DNA from: Gossypium raimondii
Lineage: Eukaryota; Streptophyta; Magnoliopsida; Malvales; Malvaceae
NCBI RefSeq assembly: GCF_025698545.1
Contig: NC_068571.1
Location: 40,333,733-40,397,732 of the forward strand
Direction: 5' to 3'
Length of the DNA: 64,000 nt
Shown here: positions 47,459 to 59,102 of the stretch, in pieces
Layout of the letters: every line of letters starts with the position of its first letter
Numbering within the stretch: the first letter of the stretch is position 1
Translations under genes and position numbers: made by a program
Notes under the pieces: model-generated
The model's input: the letters and a program-made list of their open reading frames with translations, nothing else
Database searches by the model: none
What the model was told of the DNA's origin: nothing

Positions 47459-47855
47459 AACGTGTAAAACCATAGCTCGATTATAACAACCTATATTGTC
47501 CGTCGGGATAGTAAACACGGGGATATCCGCTGGGATCTTAAATATGAGATTTCAAGTGTAAGACCCTGGCTTGGCCATGGCAACATAGGTAGTTCATCGG
47601 GACAATAAACACGAGCGTTAATTGTGTAAGATCATAGCTTGGCTATGGCATTATAAAGAGTCCACCAAGACATTAAATATGAGATCTTAGGTGTAAGGCC
47701 TTGGCTTGACCCTGGCAACATAGGTAGTCCATCGGGATAGTAAACACGGGCATTCAATTGTGTAAGACCATAGCTTGACTATGGCATTATAAATAGTCCG
47801 CCGGGACATTAAACATGAATTCAATCTGGGTAAGACCATAGCTCGGCTATGACTT
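47459..47855 (+). repeat. Tandem repeat, about 135-bp unit, nearly 3 copies
   Basis: Starts of successive units: 47556 and 47691, and a partial third near 47828, with a partial unit before. Each has two related halves marked by GTAAGACCATAGCTTGGCTA and GTCCATCGGGA phrases, with CCATAG...CTATGG hairpins. Similar phrases occur in the solo LTR at 3350-3370, so this is LTR-derived. Confidence 0.75.
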
Positions 47856-49433
47856 ACAGGGAAAAAGATGGCAGTACAAGGAAAGAGAGAGGCTGAAATA
47901 TGATCTACTTGAAGAGTAACACGAAAGGATGAGTATGACTTCTCCGAGGACGCGGGTAAATGGGATAGTCCAAGGATCCACCAAATTAAAAGGATGAAAA
48001 ATGCGAGTAAGAACATATAAGTCTGTAAGATTGGGCAAACAAATCTCATTAGGGGTGAAAATAAGATGACTAAACGAAACCTAAAATTAATGATCCATGG
48101 GTAAAAAGAGGTATTTAGAGGCTAGTAAGTCTGTTGAGGTCCACGCGAGATTAATGGTCACTCAGACAATCAGGTGGTGGAGAATGCTAGAACATTCATC
48201 AATTGACGGGTGAGCTAACTAGGGTTATGTAATGCATAATAAGCCATATAGAAGTCTGCCAAAGACGACTTGGACGGAATCCCACCGAAAGGCTACAAAA
48301 AGTATGGAATAATAGGGATTTATCTATTGTCATCAATCGTTCTGATGACTAGGAATAGGATGATTAGTTAGCCAAGACTAGATGGTATAATGCAAGGCTA
48401 CCATGACGGTAAGGCATCCCTTCAAATGGCTTATACACATAGTTGAAATCGTGAATGCAGAGCGAGTTAAAGTAAAAAGGAAAAATTAGAATAAGGCGAA
48501 ATCAGACTTGTACCATAGAGGACCAGTTCCGTAAAGAACATGTTTATGACTCAGATAGAGAGTAAGTTAGCCAACGGTAAGCCGCAGAAAGAGAGGAGGG
48601 CATCAACCTCACTAGTGAATTTTGCGAATAGCCAAAGATGAACAGAGAGTTGAAATCTCTACTAAATTCTTTGTTCCTTATAGTTTTTTTTATTTTTTTA
48701 GGGCCATTATGCAGAATCTTACTAAGTTCAATGAAACTTACGAATTGTCTGCTTATTTACAGGATAAAGTTTTCATTTGAAAATTGACTGGAGGGCAAAG
48801 CCAGGCAACGTCAGGTTGATGGAGAGGCGCAGACATCGTTCATGTGTATAGAGGGGCTCATTTAGAGGTCACACCTCAAGATCGAGACAAGTATAACAAT
48901 CTTAATTTAAATTCTGGTGTTGTAAACACTGTAGATGTGAGACCGAAATTTGGTAGAATTTTACTTCTTAGTACAAATTTGATATGTAAATTAAGACTTT
49001 AAGTAAGTTAATTATAGTAGAATTGTTGTCGTAGATATATTATTCGGGTCCTTGTATGACCCAATACCCTTGTTTGGTGAACGGGTCGGGTCTAGGGTGC
49101 TCCATGATACTATTGAATTTGTTAAACATTTCAAAACATCGAAACTAAAAACAATATCAATACTTGACAGGGGTACCATGCTTCATGTATTGGTACTGAT
49201 ACCTTGTGCCCAGTATCGATCCATAGTTCTTGTACCATAATTACATTTAAAAGTATGAATGTTCGGAAAGTTTATCTGAGTTTATTTTGAATATTGACGT
49301 TTGGAATGATATGATAGTGTAAATCAAAATATATGTGATTCCATTAATTAGAGTATTATTATTCATTACTTTGATAACCAATGTAGCATTTTTATACTTG
49401 ATCCAATAGTCAGATCGGGTATGGGATGTTACA
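47856..49433 (+). mobile_element. Gypsy-type LTR fragment ending GGGATGTTACA
   Basis: Continues from the tandem array to GGGTATGGGATGTTACA at 49433, the expected 3' LTR terminus. No matching 5' end or target duplication was seen. A TGTGAGACCGAAATTTGG at about 48938 might be the start of a separate short LTR. Confidence 0.45.
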
Positions 49434-50940
49434 AGCTAGCAAGGCAAGAGAAGTAGTATAATCCATTTGACTCATATCATTTGCCAATATCTTTCCAGAA
49501 CTCTGATCTTGCACATAAACAGTGGGAATAAAAAATGACTTGACAGTTAAGTTGTTTAGAGAGTTTACTAATAAAAATCAAGTTCTAAAAAAATTGAATA
49601 AAGGAGTTTGTCAAAAAAAAATCAGCACAAATAAACCATGTCACTCTAAAATGACAAAAAAACACAAAAAAAACATAAAATGCCACAAAATACTTGAGAC
49701 AAAAGATTACATAGATAAAACTTGTGATAACACTCTAGAATAACGTATTTTTATGTATTAACTATGTATTTATTCTGAGTATGATCCTGCTAATTTGAGC
49801 TATTTATGATCTTTTATCTAATAGAGACTAAATTTGAGGCAAAAGTAAAATTAAGGGCCAAAAGTGTGAATTTAGAGATAAAATGGGCCAATATGCGACA
49901 CAAGGAAATGTTGGTGCCAAAAGTGCAAGCATGGAGGAAACAAGGGTTGAAATGCAAAAAGAAGATATTTTATTCTATCGGACTCTATTTTAATTATATT
50001 AGGATAATTAATATTAAGATAATTATTAAGGATTATTTAATTTTAGGATTTTATTTTATTTATCTTTATTTATCTTCAATTAAATGTATTTATCTTTTGG
50101 GAATTTAAGTAGGATTAGACTATTTACTCTAGCACTATAAATAGAGGATGAAGTGGCTCAAAAGAGATCGATCTTTTTCTGTAAACACTCTCTCCCCAAA
50201 AGTCTAGGCTTTTGTTCTTCTCATATTTCCTTTCAATAAAATTTTTATTTTTGTTTTATTTATTTTCTTTTCCACCACAACCATGAGCCACTAAACTCAT
50301 CTAGTCGAAGGTTGTCGATATTCCCTAAAAAGGGTTCTTAAGGCTTAGAGTCCGTAATTAGCCTCCTCACCGAGTATTCATGATTTCTCTGCACTACGGG
50401 GCTAACGTTTCCGTCCATGTCCCTTAAGAAGTAAGCTTTTCTACGTATGCAAAGGCGGCTGCTTTGTATGTTTTGGGAAGGTTGCACAGTCGGTTCGTTA
50501 ACTTACTGCGTCAGAGGTTGGCGAGCCCAAGAGACAAAATGGTGTGGGATTTGCCATTGAGAAGCGTTGATCTAGCATAAGACGATCCCACAGAAGCAAT
50601 TGTTGGCTAGAGTCAGGTTCCACTAAATCGTAAGTGTAAATCCTTGGAGCTGGTGCTCGTAGGCGTCCTCTTCCACTATAACTGGCTTATTCGGTTTAGG
50701 AAGGATCATCTAAAAGCTAAGGATTGAACCCAATGCGGAATGAGATAACTGGAGGCTGGAATCTCCCATAAGAATTTCCTTTCTCTCACCTCTATTTTTA
50801 ATTTCTCGAATTTTTGATTCAATATTCTTAATTCTGTTTTTACTTTATTTTTCATTTCCAGATCCAAACCTTTAATTCTGTTATTTTTATTTTTTTCAAG
50901 CACGCAAGTTTTCTTGGGTAAGATTCTGCCGGAATTTCAT
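49434..50940 (+). mobile_element. Noncoding LTR/leader-like repeat with TATA box
   Basis: A TATA-like CACTATAAATAGAGG (50130-50145), an AATAAA-like signal at about 50236 and a long GC-richer leader (50290-50700) suggest the LTR plus leader of a retrotransposon. No coding domain is seen. The family is not recognised. Confidence 0.4.
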
Positions 50941-50996
50941 GGAACAAGATATTGTGCAAATCCAGTCCCTGAGTATTCGACTTTACTTCCGTTTTA

Positions 50997-51200
50997 CTAT
51001 TCTTTTTCATTATTTATTAGGAATAAGATATTTTTTGTGCTTTCAACGACCGCATCAACTTGATACATTTTAGTTCTTATTTTGGCAAGATGATTAGCTT
51101 CAGCATTGATGGATCTAGGTATATGCACCAGGTTGTATTTGATATTGTTAAGGAAGTAGGATTTGACATCCTTCACCACATTGGGTTCCCATCTCCTTCA
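50997..51200 (-). pseudogene. RNase H-like fragment of a non-LTR element
   Basis: The minus strand reads VKDVKSYFLNNIKYNLVHIP followed by RSINAEANHLAK. The pattern HIPR..N..A..LAK is the C-terminal signature of RVT_3-type RNase H domains in plant LINEs. Only this piece remains. Confidence 0.5.
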
Positions 51201-51317
51201 TTACCTATATACCATATATACCATCTAAAAGAGAAAATTAAAAGAGAAAATCTTTGAGAAATGTAAGTCACTGCAATTTTAAAAGATAAAAGGGTAAAAA
51301 TATCATGAATACTTTTA

Positions 51318-51646
51318 TATTAGGAGGTCAGATTATATTTTGCTTTCTCTACTTAAAAAAATGGGCAAATTAGTCCTATACGTTAGATCAAAGAGTAAAC
51401 TAGTCCTTTTGTTAAAAATTTCATCCATTTCAATTGATAAAATTTGATCCCTATATACTAGCATGAGGTACGTGTGGCGTATCATGTGTCATTGATTAGT
51501 TATTCCATCAACCATGTCAATTTTTAATAGTACAAGTGGATGAAATTTTTAACAAAGATGATTAATTTGCTCTTTGATATAATGTACAATGACTAATTTG
51601 TCCATTAGTTAAATAAAAAAAGCAAAATACAATCTAATTCTTAATA
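51318..51646. mobile_element. MITE with long inverted repeats, about 330 bp
   Basis: The two ends pair over about 100 bases: ATTTTGCTTTCTC and TTGTTAAAAATTTCATCCA on the left, with their reverse complements (TGGATGAAATTTTTAACAA, AAAGCAAAATACAAT) on the right. Target duplication not resolved. No coding capacity. Confidence 0.75.
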
Positions 51647-51705
51647 GAAGGATTTTCATGGTACTTTTATCGATAGGAAAGTGGTTGAAGACAATGAAGA
51701 AGGTA

Positions 51706-51945
51706 AACAGTGGTGTATCTAGGGGGCTGGTAGGGGCCCCGTCCCCCTAAAATGGAAAATTGTCCATTTAGATCTTTTAGAAATTTTAAAATTTTAAATT
51801 AGTGAAGGTAAAATTACAATTTAGCCCCCTCTTAAAATGATAAAAATTTGATTTAATCTTATAAAAATTATAAATATATAATCTATTAAAATTTAAAATT
51901 TAATTTCGGCCTCCCCATAAAAGTTTTCTGACTTCGCCTCTGAAG
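51706..51945. mobile_element. hAT-like MITE remnant
   Basis: Starts CAGTGGTGTATCTAGGGGGC, contains GGGGCCCCGTCCCCCTAAAA, and ends TGACTTCGCCTCTG, an imperfect inverted copy of the start. The CAGTGGCGGAGCC family is a common plant hAT MITE. Flanks AAGGTAAA and AAGATAGA may be a decayed 8-bp duplication. Confidence 0.55.
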
Positions 51946-52153
51946 ATAGATGGAATTTTGAAGACCAATAACTTTAATTGGTTCTGTGATTTATTTTTAA
52001 TTGAGAATAATGGTTAGATAAAAAAATGGTTTCACTTTTGAATAAAATACTTTAGATACCTATATATATATATATATAATTTAAGGATTAATTTATTTTT
52101 TTATGTTAAAAAGAAAAAGAACTCTTACAAAATTCAATTAACAAACTATTCGA

Positions 52154-52363
52154 TTATAAGATAAACCCAAAGAAATCATGACAAAGGCGTTGTTGTCCTT
52201 CATAAAGAGGGGCTACTAGAAACTTGAATGCAATTTCTTTCATAGGACATGATTTCGCTAGAAGATCCACAATTTGTGTTAGCCTCCTGTAAACATGTTC
52301 TAACAGCCTTGATAGTTGACTGCAATCTTTATATCGTGCATTCATAAATAGATATTTTTCCAA
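52154..52363 (-). pseudogene. Second RNase H-like fragment
   Basis: The minus strand gives LLEHVYR, then after a frame slip EANTN and DLLAKSCP, a decayed HVYREAN..AD.LAKS motif as in LINE RNase H domains, followed by a hydrophobic tail. Low complexity of evidence. Confidence 0.35.
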
Positions 52364-55200
52364 AATTGAAAATTAACGATTTAATAACTACCAACTGTCA
52401 TATTTAACTAGAGTTGATCAAAGTATAAAAAGAAACCTTAAAACCATTGCTTAAACGAGATAATTAACACAGTAACCTTTCCTTAGCAAATTGCAAATGG
52501 AGTCATCGTAAGGTTGGGTTGTGAGTTGTTGCAACTTAATTTCATTTATGTAACATTAAAGCTTGCCTTTGTTATTATCAAAACGATGAAGACAGGAAGG
52601 TTACGCAAGTGAACTAAAAACCCAACTCATTTATGACAAGTGTTAACTCCAACAGCACTTCAATCCCAACATGCACGCACATCTGCCGTTTCTTTAATAA
52701 CTTCTACACCGCCACGCTTTGTCTTTCCAACTCATATAATTTTTTTAAAAAATTCAACACCAAACCAATGTCCCACAATATGAAATATTAAAATTGTTGG
52801 TAATAAGTATCGATAAAAGAGGAGACAAAGAGAAGAAGGTGATGATATAATGGAAGACGGTTTACCTAGATAGGTAGGGAGTCAGAAAAGGACAATTGGA
52901 GGAGGAAGGTTGCTATGAAGGTTGAAAGAGTTAAGTGCAAGAGTAAGTATTCAAGGTTGCTAATGAGGAAGAAGATCCCTTTCCGTTCATCCTAGAGGAA
53001 ATTTATAGGGAGATACTCCTTTGTCTAGTAGTGGTGACATGGCAGGTTGTTACCAAGGGGTTGCCATCATGGGCAGGTGCATTCTATTATTCCCTTGGTT
53101 ATTACACTCAAGTGGGTTCCAATAGTCCCTAAAAGAGTGTTCACACAGTAAAACGGTGAGCGGTTGCTTTGATGTTAGTGATGTTTCCACTACTAGTGGA
53201 TGGTCTCACGACATGTGGTTCTTCTAGGAGGCTGAGCAATTGGTGACGATTCGGAGAACAAGAGATGATGAATCATCTACGGAAACAATATTATTTTTTA
53301 AATAAAGTAATCACTAACGAATCATAGGATATATTGTTTAATAACGTAAAACAATATCATTTGTTTTTTTTTTCTAACATTGATATCTATTAATATCATT
53401 GTATTTCAATATATTGTTCTCAGATTTATCGATATTTTTAATTTTTTATATATATTATATATACATTCAAATATAACTCAATTACATACATATGAATATA
53501 TTAATATACAAATATAAAATATAAAATTAATAACTTAATTAAATAATTATATTTTATTTTAAATATAATTATAAAAATATAAATAGTTGAGTTATACCAA
53601 GCAGTAGGTGTTAGTATTTACCCAAACAAGTTGGTATTGGTCAAAATGGATTGAAACATATCGAACAGTTGAAATACATTGAAATTTTAATCGGATCAAA
53701 ACTTAAATTGGTATTGATTTAAGATAGAAGAATACATATTGGAATAATATTAACTAATATATTTGAACTATAAGAATTAGTGAGTGTGATTAAAACATTT
53801 TAATTAAACTTAATTAAGTAAGGCTGAATACCCAAAAATATATTTTCCCAAACATATCCTAGATTAAAATGAGTTAGAATTTAGATAAGAATAGAGAGAG
53901 AGGATGATTGTTTTAAGCTTTATAGGAGTAAAAAGTATGATAAAAGTTTGAAAAGGATTATCCAACAAATATTCTGTCCACTTATGCCATTCACTACTAA
54001 TGTGGAAGTGTAAAATAAACAAGATTTTGGTATTGCCATCGTCAACTTTCGGATAACTCATTGAGAATATAAGTTAGTAAGCCGACTGTTTTGTTGTTTT
54101 GTTTATTTAAAGGGAAGTTTAGGTAACACTTGTCCACCGTCTGCCGCTTTTTCTTCTTGTTCACATCACCTATAAGATGAAGATGATGATGATGCATCAT
54201 CATTCCTTGCTAACCTAATCTTCGATCTATTCTATTTTTGTATGCACATTCCTTAAATTTTCGTTTATTTACGATTCATTTGACAGAATAAAATTTTTTT
54301 TATTGAATAATTATTTTATTCATTATAAAAAAAAAGCAGAAGAAGAAGCTTCACTAGGTGAATTAGAATATATATGTAAAAGAAAGATTCATACCTTTTG
54401 TGAAGTTTTATTCAATAATCCATTTTAACTCATATTATTTTCCTTTTTATTAAATTAAATATATTTTCAAATTAAATTAAATTAAAAAACATGATATTCT
54501 TGACCACAAACGTTAAACTCTGATATAATCATTTAAGATGTTGAATCACTAAAAGATTTAGCAATAATTTGAGCATCTTCTTTGTTAAGTAATACAAGAA
54601 TTATAATTCAGAAAGGCCCCAATAATTACATGATGTGGTTAGGCCCAACCCAATATCTTCTGACCATAAGCCCAAAAATTTTGTACGGTTCAATTTTCTG
54701 TGCAAAATACATTAAAAAATTATTTATAAAGAATTCAATTGATGTTTTAGTTAAAATGTTTACTACACGTTAAATTTTTATTGGTATGTTTTTATATAAA
54801 AAGATAATTTAATTTGTATATGAGAGAATATTTTAATAATTTCATAATTAAGTTGATACTTGATTAATTCGTGGTATGAATTCAACAAAACACTTAATAT
54901 ATTAATAAAAATATAACTTAATTTATATATAAAATAATATTTTAATAATTTCACAAATCAAACTATATATGTGACATTAACTCAATGAATAATTATACAA
55001 AAGTTCACTTCTTAACAAATCAATACCCACACAAATGGCCGAAAAAAGTGAAAATAGATTTTTTTTTTCCCTCTAGTTTTGAAAGAAGTTTACCTAAAAT
55101 GGATATTGAATGTGAAATGGGTAGGAAAAAAACATGTATAGTGGAGCATGTGACGCGCCATACTGTTTTACCTCGTTTCACAGAATCTTCTTTGTAATCA
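52364..55200. other. Intergenic, no gene recognised
   Basis: AT-rich DNA with scattered low-complexity runs (for example ATATATTATATATAC near 53450). Short open frames at 54582-54773 and 54985-55197 show no domain. No element boundaries could be defined. Confidence 0.35.
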
Positions 55201-55249
55201 TCCACGCTTTAAATACGTCGCAACGCCAACGCGCCCCTCATCATTCCAC

Positions 55250-55261
55250 TTGACTGGTCAA
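55250..55261. promoter_or_regulatory. Double W-box upstream of the RDUF gene
   Basis: TTGACTGGTCAA contains a W-box core TTGAC on + and TTGACC on -, overlapping in 12 bases, about 210 bp before the ATG. W-boxes bind WRKY factors, and RDUF genes are stress-responsive in Arabidopsis. Another GGTCAA lies in the leader at about 55461. Confidence 0.5.
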
Positions 55262-55468
55262 ACCCTCAACGCCCTTCATTTTTCCCTTTTCTCCACTCTT
55301 AAGCTGCCACCTGGAATGAGTGTCCTTACGGCGCTCTAAACTTTAAGCTGACCTTCGGTTCCATTTAAACGAGAGTGAAGTTGTTCTCACTCATTCCTCA
55401 TTTTTAACCCCTTTCTCTCTTGTTTTTCCACAAGACCTGGACTTCATTCATTCTCGCATAGGTCAACC

Positions 55469-56554
55469 ATGTCTTCAACGTCGTCGTATTGGTGTTACAG
55501 CTGCTCCCTTCTGTTTCGCATCTCGGCTTCAGATAACGCAACCAACGAAGCCATTGTATGCCCCTACTGTGACGGAGGTTTCATCGAGGAGATTGAGTCA
55601 TCCGATGATCATACCCCTCGGTTTCCACCTAGCTACATCATCCCCAGCAACCGTCGAGACTCGGATCGGAACCGGAACCCCGTTTCTCGTCGAAATCGTT
55701 GGATTCCTATTGACCACTTAAACATCAATCCAATAATCGTCCTACGTGGAACAACCGGCGACGAGAGCACCACCCCCACCGATGGAAACAACAACAACAG
55801 CAGCGAATTTGACTTCTTCTATGACGACGGTTCCGGGTCGGGTTTAAGACCCATACCGACCTCCATGTCCGAATCTCTAATGGGATTGGGTTTCAATCGG
55901 CTATTAACACATCTTTCCCAGATCGAAATAACTGGATTGGGGCAACACCAGAACCCTCCCGCTTCAAAAACAGCGATCGAATCAATGCCGACGATTCAAA
56001 TAGAGGCCACCTATGTATGTTCAGAAACTTACTGTGCCGTTTGTAAAGAGCCTTTCGAGCTTGGGACGGAAGCTAGGGAGATGCCATGCAAGCATATTTA
56101 TCATCAAGATTGTATCATCCCATGGCTTTCCCTCCGAAACTCGTGCCCTATCTGCCGTCACGAAGTGCCATCGGATCGAAGCGAGTCAAACGATGACGTT
56201 TTGGAGAGGGTGGGATTCAGTATATGGAGGTTGCCTGGTGGGCTTTTTGGGGTGACGAGGGTTAGGAGTGAAAGGGAAGTGCCCGTGGTTTACCCGGAGA
56301 TGGATGGTGGGTTTGGGGAATGGGGATCGGATTCGGGTCATGGAGATGTGACGACAGTTTCCTGGGGTGGGGTTAGAAGGAGAGAGAATGGGTTTAGGAG
56401 AGTTGTGAGGAATGTGACGTCGTTTTTGCGGGGCTTGAGGTCTCATGGTGGAAGTGAAGAATCTGGCGGTTTGACCAGAATTGGATCAATGTCAACGTTG
56501 GGTAGGTTTACAAGAAGTAGAAGCAGAATATCGAGCTCGGGTTTTGGGGGTTAA
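55469..56554 (+). CDS. RDUF1/2: RDUF-type RING-H2 E3 ubiquitin-protein ligase
   Basis: Intronless gene for 361 residues. It transfers ubiquitin from an E2 to substrates; Arabidopsis RDUF1 and RDUF2 act in ABA and drought responses. An N-terminal zinc ribbon has Cys 9, 12, 31 and 34 (YWCYSC...CPYC). The RING-H2 finger spans 189-229: Cys 189, 192, 207, His 209, 212, Cys 215, 226, 229, with the E2-contact Trp at 219 in PWL. The C-terminal DUF1117 starts at about 250 (SIWRLPGG, then REVPVVYPEMDGGF), followed by a Ser/Arg-rich tail. All metal ligands are present. The start ATG opens directly on the zinc ribbon. The leader upstream is CT-rich. Which RDUF paralogue is closest is unresolved. Confidence 0.93.
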   Translation: MSSTSSYWCYSCSLLFRISASDNATNEAIVCPYCDGGFIEEIESSDDHTPRFPPSYIIPSNRRDSDRNRNPVSRRNRWIPIDHLNINPIIVLRGTTGDESTTPTDGNNNNSSEFDFFYDDGSGSGLRPIPTSMSESLMGLGFNRLLTHLSQIEITGLGQHQNPPASKTAIESMPTIQIEATYVCSETYCAVCKEPFELGTEAREMPCKHIYHQDCIIPWLSLRNSCPICRHEVPSDRSESNDDVLERVGFSIWRLPGGLFGVTRVRSEREVPVVYPEMDGGFGEWGSDSGHGDVTTVSWGGVRRRENGFRRVVRNVTSFLRGLRSHGGSEESGGLTRIGSMSTLGRFTRSRSRISSSGFGG

Positions 56555-57479
56555 TTACTGGAAAAAAGAAAAAACTTTTCAAACTTTTGCTTTGTGGGGT
56601 TTTGAATTTATGAAAAGAATGTCTTCTTAGATAGCAATTCTCAAGTTGCAATGTCTTCTATTATTTGAATTGTTGAATTGGGTGAAAGATAAAAAGAATC
56701 TAAACTTTGGGGTTGGTTCGTTTGTTTGATAAGAAAACAGAAACCTGTGGTGCTAGCCTTGTTCTGGATTGAATTGAGAGTCAAATGAGAACACTAATCG
56801 AGGGATGTGCTTAATTGGACATTGTTGGTATTCCTTCTAGATATTTGAAGCTGAAATGTCATTTGTCAAACTGAGAACTGAAAGAAACACCCATTAGTCA
56901 AAAGCTTGTACAACAAATCTATGTTTGAGGAAATAACAAACCAGCAATGAATCTGTCTATTATTTTATTTTTTTATCAAATCATCATTTTAAAATCACGT
57001 GAAACTTAAATTTGCTCTACTTCTCTAAAGCAATGTCAAAGAATCTTGCATCCTCAAGTTCAGGAGCAAAAACCTTAATTGAGCTTTAGCATGTTTATTA
57101 TTGGTTTTTTTTTTTGAAAATAGTTAGTTTAATAGAATACATTTTACGTTATTATCAATTCAACTTCAATTATTATATTAAATTAGTTTTAAAGAAGGAT
57201 TTTGAAACCGACGATACTTCGATAAAACGTCTATATATTATAAAACATGTTCATTGCTGAAACCGTTATAAGTTGTTCTTTAAAGTTAAAAGTTTAGAAA
57301 TTGTTTAAAACAAAACCAAGCTCGTGTTTAAATAAAACCATTTGTTTGCGTAATGTTTTTGTCAACGTTGCGGAAAAGAAAGCAAAACGAAATTCAAAAC
57401 CAAAAGTTAAAACCATACAGTCCTGAGAGTCCCAAAAATTACAAACCTCAAAAAAAAACCAAATTTTAAAATAAAACCA
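56555..57479. other. RDUF 3' UTR and intergenic DNA
   Basis: The first about 300 bp should be 3' UTR. Beyond it is AT-rich DNA without recognisable genes. Confidence 0.45.
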
Positions 57480-57744
57480 TTATTACTAAATAAAAACAGA
57501 TATCGATCGAGTGGTCATCGCTGAGCCTCCGTCGCTCCGACCCGCCTAAGTCTGTGGATTACTTGAACAGAACAGACAAACAGATGTGAGTTTTCGTAAA
57601 CTCAGTGTGTAAGCCAACAGAAATAGTTATGCAACATACACAAAATTTTTTATATACAATCATACAGATTCGGGCCTAAGTTTATGACAGATATAGATAG
57701 CAGAATCAGATAAGCAGAACATATATACAAAATCCTACCCCCAT
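57480..57744 (-). mobile_element. LTR-like fragment, minus orientation
   Basis: Phrases such as GAGTTTTCGTAAACTCAGTG and CGGGCCTAAGTTTATGACAG resemble Gypsy LTRs of this window read backwards. It abuts the next LTR, so it may be its insertion target. Confidence 0.35.
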
Positions 57745-59102
57745 TGTAATGGCCTTAATTCAAGGTTATCGGAACAATGGTTTCGTAGCCACAAATCCGA
57801 TTTAAAGATAAATTTATTTTAATATTTTTGTATGAATATTGATATGATAGCAAAATCGTATGAAAATATAGATAGAAGAATTTTACCGATTTAGTGGTTA
57901 GTTAGAAAAAGAAATTATTGAAGAAATTGGGTAAAAATAAGGTATCGAGATCTCGATCTCAGAAACCGAGTCAAAAATATTTTTATAAATATTTATGAAA
58001 TGTTAGTAATATGGTATTAAAATTTCGTTAGAAAATATTAATGTTTGGGTAGTCAATTAAGTGAAAAGGATTAAATTGAAAAAGGTGTAAAAGTTACTAG
58101 AAGGATTAAATAGCTCAATTGTTAAATGAGGAGGGACATAAATTGTAAATAGGCCCAAAAGGAGATATATGAAAGCAGTGTGAAAAGCAAAAGAATTATA
58201 TATTTGGGGATATTTTAATTTTACTGAGACAAGGTTGGATTGATTTCGAAATCCCCTGTTCCAACTTTGAAAAATCACCAAAAATTATAAAAAAATAATT
58301 GTGGCTTGAAATTTATATGCCTGGATTCCTTTTTGAGTCTATTTTTAATAGAAACAAGTGAGAACATTGTTTGGAATTTTTACAGAGAGTTATGTGAATT
58401 TCTGTAAGGGGAGGTCAGGACTGTCGGGTAGTGAAACAGGGGAAGATTTAATGAATAAACTGTACTAATTGGCCCGACCAAAAATTCTGAAAATTTTATG
58501 GTGGAAAGTTATATGAGTCTAGTTTCGGGAAAAATTTACGGAATACAATTTGGAGCCCTGTAGCTCCCGATAAAAGTAAATTAGTGATCATGACGCAGAA
58601 ATACTGCTTGCTAGAAATTGAACAAACAATGAAATTTATTTGTGACAAAAATTATATTATGGTGTAATCATATGAAAAATTTATTCATGTGTCATATGTT
58701 TACTTACTAAGCTATATGCTTACCTGTTTTCATTTTTTTTCCCTTGATTATAGTGATATCCATCAACTTGGAATTGGGACGGAGTCGGACAATCATCCAC
58801 ACTATCATCCGCGTCTGGGTATTTTGCTACTGGTATTCCGGAAATTATGGCATGTATAGACGACTTTATGTAACATGGCGTCACTATGTATATCTGTGTT
58901 ATGATTCGATTTTAAAATGTGGTGTTTATTAGTGATTAATTGTATAATTTTATATAACTGTTCTTGGTTGGGACATTGAATTGTGGTTGAAAATTTGCAG
59001 GAGGTTTAAGCAAAAATAAGCAGGAATGCTGTCGAAATTTTTTAAAATTTAGTAATACCTCATACTCTGTTCCGGTAAGGAATACGGGTAAGGGGTGTTA
59101 CA
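57745..59102 (+). mobile_element. Gypsy-type LTR, 1.36 kb, probably internally deleted
   Basis: Starts TGTAATGGCCTTAATTC, ends GGGGTGTTACA. The 5' half (CGGAACAATGGTTTCGTAGCC, GGTATCGAGATCTCG) parallels the solo LTR at 822-1150, but the middle is much shorter. Flanks CCCAT and CTTAA do not match, so it is not a clean insertion or the start is misplaced. Confidence 0.6.

Noticed and set aside
48938..49433. A separate short LTR starting TGTGAGACC and ending GGGATGTTACA.
   Set aside because: No target duplication was found, and it may just be the end of the larger LTR fragment.
57745..59102. Call of a clean solo LTR insertion.
   Set aside because: The ends look right, but the flanking five bases (CCCAT, CTTAA) differ, so I list it only as an LTR of uncertain history.
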